Part shown: positions 1 to 8,342 of the stretch, piece by piece
Layout: every line of letters begins with the position of its first letter
How positions within the stretch are numbered: the first letter of the stretch is position 1
From: Blautia caecimuris
GTDB lineage: Bacteria > Bacillota > Clostridia > Lachnospirales > Lachnospiraceae
DNA length: 64,000 nt
Assembly (NCBI RefSeq): GCF_024622975.1
Contig: NZ_JANJZT010000017.1
Location: 1 to 64,000, forward strand
Direction of reading: 5' to 3'
Translations under genes and position numbers: made by a program
The notes under the pieces: model-generated
Told to the model about the DNA's origin: nothing
Database searches by the model: none
Seen by the model: only the letters and a program-made list of their open reading frames with translations

Positions 1-70
1 TAGATAGGGCAGAGGTGGAAGTGCGGTAACGTATGGAGCTGACTGCTACTAATCGGTCGAGGGCTTGACC
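1..70 (+). rRNA. rrl: 23S ribosomal RNA, 3' end (partial)
   Basis: The first 70 bases match the conserved 3' terminus of Firmicutes 23S rRNA, ending in the block ACTAATCGGTCGAGGGCTTGACC-like sequence at about 47-70. The gene begins before the window, so only the 3' tail is seen. No 5S rRNA or tRNA follows before the terminator at 271-295. The exact mature end is estimated from the family, not measured. Confidence 0.93.
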
Positions 71-270
71 AAAAAGCGAGAAAGCGGTCAGGACAGGAAA
101 GAAACAGGACGGAACAAGCTTGCTTGTGAAGGAGTGGTTCTTAACTGGACTGGACATTTGCGAAGCAAAAGGCACCGAATGACGGAGTCATGAGGTGACC
201 GCATTCGAGCGAAAGCTTGGTCACACGATTCCAAATGTCAACATGTATGTAGTTTTGAATGTGCAACATC
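71..270 (+). other. 23S downstream spacer, no gene
   Basis: This 200-base stretch between the 23S end and the operon terminator holds no open frame and no 5S or tRNA signature. It contains a long-range pairing, GACATTTG near 157-165 with CAAATGTC near 231-239, that could fold into a processing stem. It is read as the 3' external spacer of the rRNA operon; the processing role is inference. Confidence 0.55.
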
Positions 271-295
271 AGTAGCCGTATCGGCTACTTTTTTT
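271..295 (+). terminator. rRNA operon terminator
   Basis: A perfect 8-bp stem (AGTAGCCG at 271-278 with CGGCTACT at 282-289), a 3-base loop and a run of seven T form a textbook intrinsic terminator. It closes the rRNA transcription unit. Confidence 0.9.
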
Positions 296-329
296 GTTTA
301 CCGGGAAAAATATATTCTGTACTGACTTT

Positions 330-368
330 TCTGGTAAACAAAAAACGCTCCGCAAGGATGCAATCAGA
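330..368. repeat. Dispersed repeat copy A
   Basis: About 39 bases here align with 55638-55675 with few mismatches; both begin TCTGGYAAAYAAAA and run through GGATGCRATC. Both copies lie in non-coding sequence near the two ends of the window. Function unknown; this could be a remnant of a short dispersed element. Confidence 0.5.
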
Positions 369-569
369 TGGAGTTTTGTAAGCGTCAAATAAGTCAGTGT
401 TTTGATTTATGACTTTTTTGCATGGATAATAGTTTTAAATCTTTTAGAGCTTTTAGAGTGGACTCTTAAAATTCCCACACAGAAGTTTATTTATGAACGA
501 ATTAACACCCAGGGAACAATGCTGGCGATGTGTCTTGCATTATTAACAGGAGAAGAAAAGAGGAATTTT

Positions 570-1193
570 ATGTTAAAGATAAACCGGGAATATATGCTGG
601 AACTTACAAGACGTATGACAGTTTCTCGTACAGCAATGACGCGTATTGTAGGCTGTTATATGGATAAAGATGGATTTGTTGACGGAACCTTTAATACAAA
701 TTTTTTGAAATTATCGTCCGCAGACAAAGCCAAAAATCTTTCCATAGCAAAGGCAATTCCTTTTTCAGAAACCAATAAGAATCTAAAAAGATATCAGTTT
801 ACAGGACGTGACTCAGTGAAAATGCGTCAGCTGCTTTTAGGGCTGAAATCATGTGCGCTTAAAAATGATGCGCTTTTGGATACATTTTATGATCTGGTTG
901 CAGAAAAATGTCATTTTACTTATGATTATGCAGTGATTTTTTTTCATGGTACTTATGATATTCCCGTAAAAGGAACAGATAAGGAAAGTCTTTGGGATTC
1001 TGAAGAGGTTTATGAATATTTAATCTGTGCAATATGTCCGGTAACAGGTGATTATGAGGCAGGTGTTCCGGAATTTGGCTTTATTTTTCCGGCGTTTTGT
1101 GACAGAACAGAAGATCCGGATTATATTGATATTTATGAAAAATATTCGGAAAGACCTCATAGTGAACTATATCATCTCCTTGGATTAAAATAA
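570..1193 (+). CDS. DUF4317-like protein, short form
   Basis: The 207-residue product resembles the N-terminal and middle part of DUF4317 proteins, a Firmicutes family of unknown function. Recognisable blocks are an 'SRTAMTRIVGCYMD' segment near residue 20, an 'LLDTFYDLV..K' helix, a 'YDIPVKGTD' turn, the 'YEYLICAICPV' strand and 'FGFIFPAFCDR'. Known members are usually about 370 residues or more, so the C-terminal third is absent; the gene ends in a clean stop. An open frame extends up to 402, but the ATG at 570 is preceded by AGAAAAGAGGAA and begins where family similarity begins, so it is preferred. No partner gene is evident. Function not assigned. Confidence 0.7.
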   Translation: MLKINREYMLELTRRMTVSRTAMTRIVGCYMDKDGFVDGTFNTNFLKLSSADKAKNLSIAKAIPFSETNKNLKRYQFTGRDSVKMRQLLLGLKSCALKNDALLDTFYDLVAEKCHFTYDYAVIFFHGTYDIPVKGTDKESLWDSEEVYEYLICAICPVTGDYEAGVPEFGFIFPAFCDRTEDPDYIDIYEKYSERPHSELYHLLGLK

Positions 1194-1334
1194 GACAGTT
1201 ATAATTCCGCTGGCAGACAGAGGGTAACAGAAATCAATTTCCTGCAATTATTGTGATAAGCTGATGTAATTGTTTTTCTGATATACCGTTAAAGAGCCGG
1301 GCTGACTGATCTCCGTTACATATTTTGTTATATG

Positions 1335-1361
1335 AAAAAGGGAGCCCGTTTATGGACTCCC
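1335..1361 (-). terminator. Terminator of the first MATE gene
   Basis: On the minus strand GGGAGTCC (1361-1354) pairs with GGGCTCCC (1347-1340) over a 6-base loop with one G-U pair, followed by TTTTT (1339-1335). It lies 51 bases beyond the stop of the MATE gene. Confidence 0.75.
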
Positions 1362-1411
1362 ATGGCTATAGACACCTCAAGATTTTGCAGCATAACCGCT
1401 GCAGATATGTT

Positions 1412-2767
1412 TCAGTCTTTTCCGGCTAAAGAATATTTCTTTATTGAAGAAAAATAGCTGATAATAAGAAGGACCGCAGCCCCTGTCCAGGCAGCAATTT
1501 CAGCATAAAAAATTCCGTCTGTTCCCATAATAAAAGGAAGAAAAACTGCAACACCTACACGTACAACAAACTCAACAACACCGCTGAGCATGGGGATAAA
1601 GGTATTTCCCAGACCCTGGAGGGCTGATCTGTATACATGAAGGAAATACAGGATACAGAGACAACATGCCATAATAAAAAGATATTTCCAGGCAATATCC
1701 AATACCTGTCCGGCCTGGGAAGGATCTCCTGAAATAAACATGGACAAAAGCTGTTTTCCCAAAATAAACATAACGCAGGAGATCAGGGCTGAGGTAAGAA
1801 AAGCAAGCAAGGTGCTTGACCGAACGCCTTTTTTTATGCGGCCGATTTCCCCGGCTCCCAGATTCTGTCCAACATAGGTCACAATGGCATATCCGTAGGA
1901 AATAGCTGCCATTTCAAGGATACCGTATAATTTGTTTGTTGCGGTAAAGCCTGCAACAAAAAGGAAGCCATAGCCATTGACCACATACTGAACTACCAGA
2001 CCTCCAATTGCAATGATAGTATTCTGAAAAACGACAGGCGTTCCAAGCTTCAGAAGCTTCTGGTCCAGTCCGGGACGGCGCTGAAGATCCTGGCGGGAGA
2101 TATGAAGCAGTTTTATTTTTCTGACAACAAGAAAGCAGTATACTGCAGAAAAAAGCTGAGCGGTAACCGTAGCAATGGCAGCGCCGGCAACTCCCCAGTG
2201 AAAGCCTGCCACAAATAAAAGATCCAGTATTACATTGACAGAAGCCGCAATGATCATTGCTGTCAGTGGAGTACGGCTGTTCCCGACAGCGCGCAGTACA
2301 GAAGCAAACACATTATAGGCAGCAACTGCAGGTATTCCGCAGAATACAATCCGCAGATAAATCAGAGACATACCGATAATATCTGACGGAGTATTTAAAA
2401 ACACCAGGATCCCCCGGGCAAAAATCTGGCTGACTGTCAGAAGAACAACGGAAATAACGGCGGTAAGTACATAGCTTCGTGCAACAGACTGTTTTAAAAA
2501 ATCCTCTTTTTTTGCGCCATAGTGCTGAGAAATCAGAATAGAAAATCCCTGTGTGGCGCCGGTAGAAACACCAAGAACCATCCAGGTGATCCATTCAACC
2601 GCGCCCAAAGCAGCCAGAGCCTGAACTCCTGCAATCTGTCCTACAACAATAGTATCTACCATAGTATAAAGCTGCTGGCAGATGTTTCCCAACATTAAGG
2701 GAATGGCAAACAGAATGATCAGTCTGCCAGGTGATCCTTTTGTCATATCCCGAACCTGACCTGACAT
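1412..2767 (-). CDS. MATE family efflux transporter (copy 1)
   Basis: This is a 451-residue multidrug and toxic compound extrusion protein, expected to be an inner-membrane Na+- or H+-coupled exporter with twelve helices. The family hallmarks are visible: the N-terminal 'GSPGRLIILFAIPLMLGNICQQLYTMVD' type segment, 'VGQIAG..ALAALGAVEWITWM', and the matching pseudo-symmetric second half starting near residue 235 ('LKLGTPVVFQN'). Length is normal for the family. The start at 2767 has GGAGG eight bases upstream. The gene is monocistronic, with its own terminator at 1335-1361. Substrate cannot be told from sequence. Two further MATE genes lie in the window. Confidence 0.92.
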   Translation of the reverse strand: MSGQVRDMTKGSPGRLIILFAIPLMLGNICQQLYTMVDTIVVGQIAGVQALAALGAVEWITWMVLGVSTGATQGFSILISQHYGAKKEDFLKQSVARSYVLTAVISVVLLTVSQIFARGILVFLNTPSDIIGMSLIYLRIVFCGIPAVAAYNVFASVLRAVGNSRTPLTAMIIAASVNVILDLLFVAGFHWGVAGAAIATVTAQLFSAVYCFLVVRKIKLLHISRQDLQRRPGLDQKLLKLGTPVVFQNTIIAIGGLVVQYVVNGYGFLFVAGFTATNKLYGILEMAAISYGYAIVTYVGQNLGAGEIGRIKKGVRSSTLLAFLTSALISCVMFILGKQLLSMFISGDPSQAGQVLDIAWKYLFIMACCLCILYFLHVYRSALQGLGNTFIPMLSGVVEFVVRVGVAVFLPFIMGTDGIFYAEIAAWTGAAVLLIISYFSSIKKYSLAGKD

Positions 2768-2846
2768 AACATTTCCTCCTTTGTTGTTTTCGTATTTTTA
2801 ATTATAAAACTCTAAATGAGCAAATATCGAATTTTGCATAATAGAA

Positions 2847-2861
2847 TCCGTAATATACGGA
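2847..2861. promoter_or_regulatory. Palindrome upstream of MATE copy 1
   Basis: TCCGTA-ATA-TACGGA is a perfect 6+3+6 inverted repeat about 80 bases upstream of the MATE start, in an AT-rich gap of some 450 bases (2768-3218) that holds no gene. It could be an operator for either divergent gene. It shares the string GAATCCGTA with the MarR-type operator at 27023-27038 upstream of another MATE gene, which may be chance. Confidence 0.4.
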
Positions 2862-3218
2862 CAAAAAATATTAAGCTCTATATGCGCATCTTATAAAGAC
2901 AAATTCATGATAATTTTGTGTGCTTTTTCAAATTTGCCCTTTTATAGTTTTCTATAAAAAATCAGGCAAACATGGCTATTTTTACATGATTTTATGGAGT
3001 TGTCAAGCAGTAAAAACCAGGTTGTGGAATGAACAGCAATAAAACCTGTTTACCTTATTGGACGACAGGTGTATGATAGGAAAAACAGTTATACGGATAA
3101 GATTCAGAAAGCGAAAATATCAGAACAGATGTGAGTATCTTTGGAACTGCGGGATATAAGAGATTGTGAAAATGAAACGTATGGCTGTAAAAAAGAGAAG
3201 GGAATCATTGTAGAAAAC

Positions 3219-4076
3219 ATGGAAGAAAAAGTATATACAACACCCTATGGAAAAATTTATTATTGGACTGCATATTCAGGAAAAGAAAAACAATGGCTGA
3301 TATTTCTGCCGGGTCTGACAGCTGATCACAGATTATTTGAGAAACAGACAGAAGCATTGAGAAAAGATTATAACTGTATGGTTTGGGATGCTCCGGCACA
3401 TGGAAAATCCCGTCCCTTTACACTGTGTTTTACTATGGAGGATATGGCCGATTATCTGAAACAGATTTTGGAAAGAGAGGGGATTTTCTCACCTGTACTG
3501 GTTGGGCAATCTCTTGGAGGGTATATTTCTCAGGTTTATATGCAGAGATATCCGAAGTCTGTATCAGGTTTTGTTTCCATAGATTCCTGTCCCCTTAAGA
3601 GAAAATATTATACAGGAGCAGAACTTCTGATGCTGAAGCATACGAAGTGGATGTATCGTTCTATTCCCTGGAAAATGCTGCTGAAATTTGGAACAGAGGG
3701 GACATCTGAAACAAAATACGGGAGAAAGCTTATGGTTCGCATGATGCTTTCCTACGGAAAAAAAGAATACTGCGATCTTGCAGACCACGGATTTCGTATT
3801 TTTGCACAGGCTGTGGAGAAAAAACTTCCATATGAGATTTCCTGCCCTTATCTTGTATTATGCGGTGAAAAGGATGCTGCCGGCTCTGCAAAACGGTATA
3901 ACAGAAACTGGAAACGCAGAGAGCACTGTATGCTGGTATGGATACCTGAAGCAGGACACAATTCCTGCTGTGATGCTCCGGATTTTGTGAACAGGCATAT
4001 AAAACGATTTGCGGACAGCCTGAAGAAAGACAGAAGTTACTGCGAACGAAGGGAACAGGTAACAGACAGAATATAA
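3219..4076 (+). CDS. Alpha/beta hydrolase
   Basis: The product is a 285-residue cytoplasmic alpha/beta-hydrolase fold protein. Visible features are the oxyanion-hole region 'IFLPGLTADHRLF', 'WDAPAHGKSRP', the nucleophile elbow G-Q-S-L-G-G with the catalytic Ser, an acid in 'VLCGEKDAAG' and the catalytic His in 'PEAGHNS'. No signal peptide is seen, and the substrate is unknown. The start is uncertain: the open frame reaches back to a TTG at 3141, but family similarity begins at the ATG at 3219, whose upstream AGAAGGGA is rather distant (about 15 bases). It is divergent from the MATE gene across a long AT-rich gap. Confidence 0.8.
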   Translation: MEEKVYTTPYGKIYYWTAYSGKEKQWLIFLPGLTADHRLFEKQTEALRKDYNCMVWDAPAHGKSRPFTLCFTMEDMADYLKQILEREGIFSPVLVGQSLGGYISQVYMQRYPKSVSGFVSIDSCPLKRKYYTGAELLMLKHTKWMYRSIPWKMLLKFGTEGTSETKYGRKLMVRMMLSYGKKEYCDLADHGFRIFAQAVEKKLPYEISCPYLVLCGEKDAAGSAKRYNRNWKRREHCMLVWIPEAGHNSCCDAPDFVNRHIKRFADSLKKDRSYCERREQVTDRI

Positions 4077-4161
4077 AAAGAATATAAATTCTGTGAAATC
4101 CCTTGCATTTTCTGAAGGAATTGTCATAATGTAAGTAGAACAAGGAAGGGAGTGATTGCCG

Positions 4162-4662
4162 ATGGACATTCAGTTATCGGATGAAGTCTCACAGGCGTAT
4201 CTTTCAGAGGTTGAGGATATTCTTAAAAATAAAGAATTTCTTTCTCTCAGTCTCTATGAACATCATCAGTGGACAAACAGATTAATGCACAGCATTAATG
4301 TTTCCTATATATCATGGAAGCTGGCCAAAAAGCTGGGATGTGATGCTACAGTGGCAGCCAGAGCCGGACTTTTACATGATTTTTGCCCCTATGATTTCCG
4401 GCAGAAAACGCCTACAGGAGAACATCAGGCATTCTATCATCCCAAAGCTGCGGCTGACAACAGTGCAAGGACATTTGATATCAGCGAAAAGGAATGGAAT
4501 GCAATTCTGACACATATGTTTCCTCTGGGGCCGGTTCCCAAAAACAGAGAAGCATGGATCATCACCATGGCAGATAAGATATGCGCCAGCCTGGAGTTAT
4601 GCCACATTGCGGTAGCTCTGGCAAGACGCAACCGGGTAGTTGTAGTATCAGCTCCGGTATAA
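4162..4662 (+). CDS. HD-domain phosphohydrolase-like protein
   Basis: This 166-residue soluble protein has the HD metal-binding pattern: H44 ('LMHSINVSYISWKLA'), the H72-D73 pair ('GLLHDFCPYD'), a following His in 'EHQAFYHP' and a late Asp in 'IITMADKIC'. HD enzymes hydrolyse phosphate esters or nucleotides; the substrate here is unknown. The ATG at 4162 is chosen because AAGGAAGGG lies 11 bases upstream; a TTG at 4156 is an alternative. The last codons form one arm of the nested hairpin at 4649-4727, so the 3' end is part of an RNA structure. Confidence 0.8.
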   Translation: MDIQLSDEVSQAYLSEVEDILKNKEFLSLSLYEHHQWTNRLMHSINVSYISWKLAKKLGCDATVAARAGLLHDFCPYDFRQKTPTGEHQAFYHPKAAADNSARTFDISEKEWNAILTHMFPLGPVPKNREAWIITMADKICASLELCHIAVALARRNRVVVVSAPV

Positions 4663-4727
4663 AGCAGGGCCTGCTGTATGGATTGTCTCCGACAGCAGGC
4701 TTCTTGTGTCCTGTTTTACCGGAGCTG
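4649..4727 (+). promoter_or_regulatory. Nested hairpin between HD gene and pgsA-like gene
   Basis: The outer arms CAGCTCCGGTA (4649-4659) and TACCGGAGCTG (4717-4727) pair perfectly over 11 bp. Inside them GCCTGCTGT (4669-4677) pairs with ACAGCAGGC (4692-4700). The outer left arm overlaps the last codons of the HD gene. There is no strong T-run, so this looks more like an mRNA-stability or processing element than a terminator. Confidence 0.55.
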
Positions 4728-4822
4728 GATCTACAGAGAATAAAATTTCAATGTTATTAACCCCGGGGGATTTTGCAGAACATGTTACAGAAACCAGCTG
4801 GATGCTAAAACGAGGTGTACCA

Positions 4823-5380
4823 ATGAAAAAATTTACAAAAAAAGAGATCTTTTCTATTCCCAATATTATGGGATATTTCCGGATCCTTCTTATTCCGGTG
4901 TTCTGCTATTTATATATTACAGCAGAAAGTGAAAGAGAATATCTGTATGCAGCCTTTGTAGTTCTTATTTCCAGTCTTACAGACCTTTTTGATGGAAAAA
5001 TAGCAAGACGTTTTAATACGATAACAGAGCTTGGAAAAGCTTTGGATCCCATTGCAGATAAGCTGACGCATGGCGCCCTTGCGGTATGTCTTGCAACAAG
5101 ATATCCCTTAATGTGGGTGTTGATCGTACTCATGATCATCAAAGAAGGATACATGGGAATTCAGGGACTTATTTTCTTGAAAAAAGGAAAAATGCTGGAT
5201 GGCGCAATGTGGTTTGGAAAGGTCTGTACAGCAACGCTTTTTGCGGGTATGCTGATACTGTTCCTGTTTCCGGTTCTTCCATTATGGCTTGTGAACGGCA
5301 TGATCTGTGTAATGATGGCAGTCATGCTTGTGACACTGTGCCTGTATGTGCCGGTTTTTAAAAAGATGAAAGAAGAATAA
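4823..5380 (+). CDS. CDP-alcohol phosphatidyltransferase (PgsA-like)
   Basis: This is a 185-residue integral membrane enzyme of the CDP-alcohol phosphatidyltransferase family. Members transfer a phosphatidyl group from CDP-diacylglycerol to an alcohol such as glycerol-3-phosphate. The full signature D-x2-D-G-x2-A-R-x8-G-x3-D-x3-D is present, running from 'DLFDGKIARR' to 'LGKALDPIAD'. Several hydrophobic helices follow. The ATG at 4823 has GAGGTG seven bases upstream; the upstream open extension to 4706 runs through the hairpin and is not believed. It may be a second, non-essential pgsA paralogue, since it is not in the usual rimO/pgsA/cinA context. Confidence 0.88.
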   Translation: MKKFTKKEIFSIPNIMGYFRILLIPVFCYLYITAESEREYLYAAFVVLISSLTDLFDGKIARRFNTITELGKALDPIADKLTHGALAVCLATRYPLMWVLIVLMIIKEGYMGIQGLIFLKKGKMLDGAMWFGKVCTATLFAGMLILFLFPVLPLWLVNGMICVMMAVMLVTLCLYVPVFKKMKEE

Positions 5381-5394
5381 CAGGGAACCGGAAG

Positions 5395-5425
5395 CATAAA
5401 ATCTGCGCATGCGGGAAATTTTATG
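5395..5425 (+). promoter_or_regulatory. Hairpin after pgsA-like gene
   Basis: CATAAAAT (5395-5402) and ATTTTATG (5418-5425) enclose the palindrome CGCATGCG (5406-5413). No T-run follows. It lies between the pgsA-like gene and a small ORF and may be a weak attenuator or stability stem. Confidence 0.4.
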
Positions 5426-5471
5426 AGGGATCACAGATAAGAAATAAAATAAGACAGAAAGGGAAATCACA

Positions 5472-5648
5472 ATGTTTGAGCGTATTGATTATGAGGTAAA
5501 ACGAATTGACGGAGATTATGCGTATCTTCAGAATATGGAAAACAGGGACGAGGAACTGAAATGTGTGGCAATGGCTTTGCTTCCTCCGGAAATCATGGAA
5601 GGAAGCCGGGTAGCTTACGAAATGCTTCAGTATTTTATGGCAGAATAA
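5472..5648 (+). CDS. Small protein, DUF3006-like
   Basis: A 58-codon ORF begins 'MFERIDYEVKRIDGDYAYLQ' and ends in TAA at 5646-5648. It has AAAGGGA about nine bases upstream and sits between two real genes in the same direction. The pattern resembles the short DUF3006 fold: a beta strand, 'DGDYA', then 'LLPPEIMEGSRVAY', where a 'LP..VKEGD'-like turn is expected. It has no membrane segment or signal peptide. The family match is tentative and function is unknown. Confidence 0.55.
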   Translation: MFERIDYEVKRIDGDYAYLQNMENRDEELKCVAMALLPPEIMEGSRVAYEMLQYFMAE

Positions 5649-5720
5649 TCTGCAGCCAGGTTATAGTAAAAGCAGCAGATCACAATCAGGAAGCAGAATA
5701 AAAATGCAGAGGAATAAATT

Positions 5721-6419
5721 TTGGAAAACAGCAGGATTCTGATTATAGATGATGACAGAGAACTGTGCATCCTTATTAAAAAAAGTGTGGAAAATGAGGG
5801 GATAGAAGCTGATTTTTGCGGAACCGGAAGAGAAGGGATGGAAATGCTGGAATGCCGGGAGTATCACCTTATTATTCTGGATGTGATGATGCCGGGGATG
5901 GACGGATTTGAGACGCTGAAAAAAATACGGCAGAAAAGCAAGGTTCCGGTTCTTATGTTTACCTCAAAAAACGATAATTATTCCAAAGTAAGAGGCCTAA
6001 GAGAAGGCGCAGACGATTATCTGACAAAGCCTTTTCATATGGATGAGCTTCTTGCCCGTATTTTTTCTCTGATACGAAGATATACACGCTTTAACAGGGA
6101 CAGAAACAGTCAGGAGATCCTTCAGTATGAGGGACTCTGTGTGAACATAGACGAGCGTTCAGTAAAAACAGGAAATGGAACCTTTGAGCTTCCGCCAAAG
6201 GAATTTGACGTTCTGATGTTTCTTGCTGAGAATCAGGGAAAAATTTTAACAAAGCAGAGGATTTACGAGGCTGTCTGGAAAGAGCCTTATGTGTATGATG
6301 ACAATAATATTATGGCAGTTATCAGCAGACTTCGAAAAAAGCTGGAAGAAAATCCGGCAAATCCCAGATATATTCAGACGATCAAGGGAATCGGTTACCG
6401 GTTTAACAGGGAGGTATAA
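5721..6419 (+). CDS. OmpR/PhoB-type response regulator (module 1)
   Basis: This 232-residue cytoplasmic transcription factor has a receiver domain (acidic pocket D10-D12, phosphoacceptor D54 in 'IILDVMMPGMDG', T and K in 'MFTSKN' and 'DYLTKPF') and a winged-helix DNA-binding domain from about residue 130 ('FELPPKEFDVLMFLAENQGKILTKQ...'). It starts with TTG at 5721; AGAGGA lies seven bases upstream and no better start exists. The kinase follows directly and an ABC transporter follows that, so it is expected to control antimicrobial-peptide protection. Its likely target boxes are at 7339-7375. Confidence 0.93.
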   Translation: MENSRILIIDDDRELCILIKKSVENEGIEADFCGTGREGMEMLECREYHLIILDVMMPGMDGFETLKKIRQKSKVPVLMFTSKNDNYSKVRGLREGADDYLTKPFHMDELLARIFSLIRRYTRFNRDRNSQEILQYEGLCVNIDERSVKTGNGTFELPPKEFDVLMFLAENQGKILTKQRIYEAVWKEPYVYDDNNIMAVISRLRKKLEENPANPRYIQTIKGIGYRFNREV

Positions 6420-6420
6420 A

Positions 6421-7335
6421 ATGACAGTGGGAGTAGTAATGTTTCTGGCAGGAGCAGCTTTTTTTGCAGCTTCTGTTTTTTTATTGTACGGTATAAAAAA
6501 ACAGCTTTCAGAAATGACAGAGGCGCTTAAGGAAGTAAAAATGGGAAACGGAAACAGAAGGATCCTTGCAGCTCCCGGTGAATGGACAGCGCCTCTTGCC
6601 TATGAGCTTAATGGAATCATTCGTTCCTATGAAGAGCGGATTCTTGCGCTGAATAAAGCTGAGGAAACAAACAGGCAGCTTATGACAAGCCTTTCCCATG
6701 ATGTAAGGACTCCGCTTACAACGCTGATCGGATATCTGGATGCAGTACACAGACAGCTTGTGACAGGAGATGAGCGGGAAGCATATATGGAGACCGCACG
6801 AAAAAAGGCTCATGATCTGAAGGAATATATTGATATTCTTTTTGACTGGTTCAGGCTGAACTCAGATGAATTTGCCATGGACAGGGAAATACTGGAAGCT
6901 GCTGAGCTGACCAGGAATATTCTCATTGACTGGATACCTGTTTTTGAGGACACAGGTTTTGACTATGATATACAGATTCCGGACAGGCCTGCTCAGGTGT
7001 CTCTGGATGCAGAGTGTTACAGAAGGATTTTAAATAATCTGATACAGAATGTGCTTTCTCACAGCCATGGAAGCTGGGTGGAAATCAGGATGCTGCAAAA
7101 AGCCCGGGAAGTAAGTATTTCAGTATCAGATAATGGTGTAGGAATGGAAAGCGAAGATCTGAAACATATTTTTGAGCGGCTTTATAAATGCGACAGAGCC
7201 CGTTCGGAAAAAGGAAGCGGACTGGGACTGTCTATTGCTCGGCAGCTTACAGAAAAAATGGGAGGCAGAATTGCTGTCCAAAGTCAGCCGGGAAAAGGTA
7301 CAAGATTTACGCTTACATTTCCTTTGTGTGAATAA
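6421..7335 (+). CDS. Sensor histidine kinase (module 1)
   Basis: This 304-residue kinase has a single N-terminal membrane helix (about residues 3-25) and almost no extracytoplasmic part. A HisKA domain follows with H93 in 'SLSHDVRTPLTTLIGYL', then an HATPase domain with 'NNLIQNVLSHS' (N box), 'DNGVGM' (G1) and 'GSGLGLSIARQL' (G2). It starts one base after the regulator's stop with GGAGG-like sequence upstream, so the two genes are translated as a pair. Lack of a sensor domain suggests that it reads the membrane or the partner transporter, as proposed for other peptide-sensing kinases of Firmicutes; that is inference. Confidence 0.92.
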   Translation: MTVGVVMFLAGAAFFAASVFLLYGIKKQLSEMTEALKEVKMGNGNRRILAAPGEWTAPLAYELNGIIRSYEERILALNKAEETNRQLMTSLSHDVRTPLTTLIGYLDAVHRQLVTGDEREAYMETARKKAHDLKEYIDILFDWFRLNSDEFAMDREILEAAELTRNILIDWIPVFEDTGFDYDIQIPDRPAQVSLDAECYRRILNNLIQNVLSHSHGSWVEIRMLQKAREVSISVSDNGVGMESEDLKHIFERLYKCDRARSEKGSGLGLSIARQLTEKMGGRIAVQSQPGKGTRFTLTFPLCE

Positions 7336-7338
7336 ATG

Positions 7339-7391
7339 CAAGGATTTTGCAAGGTTAAGATAAGATTATCATAAGGTTAATATGGTATCAT
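7339..7391 (+). promoter_or_regulatory. Phased operator and promoter of ABC module 1
   Basis: CAAGG (7339), CAAGG (7350), TAAGA (7361) and TAAGG (7372) are spaced exactly 11 bases apart, one helical turn. The last box, ATAAG at 7371-7375, is followed by 10 bases and TATCAT (7386-7391), a plausible -10 without a -35. GATAA-GA-TTATC (7359-7370) is an overlapping palindrome. The same layout occurs on the minus strand at 60242-60295 before the second peptide-protection transporter, supporting a binding site for OmpR-type regulators. Confidence 0.7.
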
Positions 7392-7418
7392 TTCAGTCAG
7401 AAAAGGAGGAATAAGGAA

Positions 7419-8342
7419 ATGAAACAATATCTGATTGAAACAGACCATCTTACCAAGCAGTATGGAGAGCAGAAAAGTGTTTCGGATCTCAGCATTCATG
7501 TAAAAGAGGGGCGTATCTACGGGCTTTTGGGAAGAAATGGAGCGGGAAAAACCACAACCATGAAAATGCTCCTTGGACTTACTAAGCCCACATCCGGACA
7601 GATAAGGATCTTTGGAAAATCTGTGTCAGGAAATGAAAAGAAAATCCTGCCAAGAATCGGAAGTCTCATAGAAGCTCCGGGATTTTATCCGAATCTTACC
7701 GGAACGGAAAACCTCGGTATTTTTGCAGCGCTGAGGGGAATCCCTGACAGAAATGCAATAAGAGATGCTTTGGATCTGGTGGGGCTTCCCTATAAAGATA
7801 AAAAACTGTTTTCACAGTATTCCCTTGGAATGAAGCAGAGACTGGCCATTGCTCTTGCAGTAATGCATGATCCGGAGCTTTTGATCCTGGATGAACCGGT
7901 CAATGGACTGGACCCTATTGGAATTGCGGAGGTACGTTCCTTTATTCAGGCTCTTTGCAGAGAAAGAGGAAAAACAATTCTGATTTCCAGCCATATTCTT
8001 TCTGAGATTTCGCTTCTTGCAGATGATATCGGAATTATTGATCATGGTGTGCTTCTGGAGGAGGAAAGTCTTGCGGAGCTGGAACAGAAGAGCAGCAGAC
8101 ATATCCGTTTTTTTGTATCTGATACAGCTCAGGCGGGAAGAATTCTGGAACTGAGATTCCATGAGAAGCGTTTTACCATACAGGATGATCACAGGCTGAT
8201 CGTCCATAATCTGAACCTGCCCACAGGACAGATTGTAAAAGCCTTTGTGGAAAACGGACTGGAGGTGTGCGAGGCTCATATCTGTGAGGAAAGCCTGGAG
8301 GATTATTTCAGACGTGTGACCGGAGGTGAGGGCATTGCTTAG
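7419..8342 (+). CDS. ABC transporter ATPase, lantibiotic/bacitracin-protection type (module 1)
   Basis: This 307-residue BcrA/LanF-type ATPase has Walker A 'GRNGAGKTT', the Q-loop region 'GSLIEAPGFYPNLTGTENL', signature 'YSLGMKQRL', Walker B 'LLILDEPVNGLDP' and the switch His in 'ISSHILSE'. The ~80-residue C-terminal extension is usual for this family. It is followed at once by two permease genes and preceded by a two-component system, the gene set of LanFEG/Cpr-type peptide protection. No lantibiotic precursor or modification gene lies near, so it probably protects against peptides made by other bacteria. Confidence 0.92.
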   Translation: MKQYLIETDHLTKQYGEQKSVSDLSIHVKEGRIYGLLGRNGAGKTTTMKMLLGLTKPTSGQIRIFGKSVSGNEKKILPRIGSLIEAPGFYPNLTGTENLGIFAALRGIPDRNAIRDALDLVGLPYKDKKLFSQYSLGMKQRLAIALAVMHDPELLILDEPVNGLDPIGIAEVRSFIQALCRERGKTILISSHILSEISLLADDIGIIDHGVLLEEESLAELEQKSSRHIRFFVSDTAQAGRILELRFHEKRFTIQDDHRLIVHNLNLPTGQIVKAFVENGLEVCEAHICEESLEDYFRRVTGGEGIA

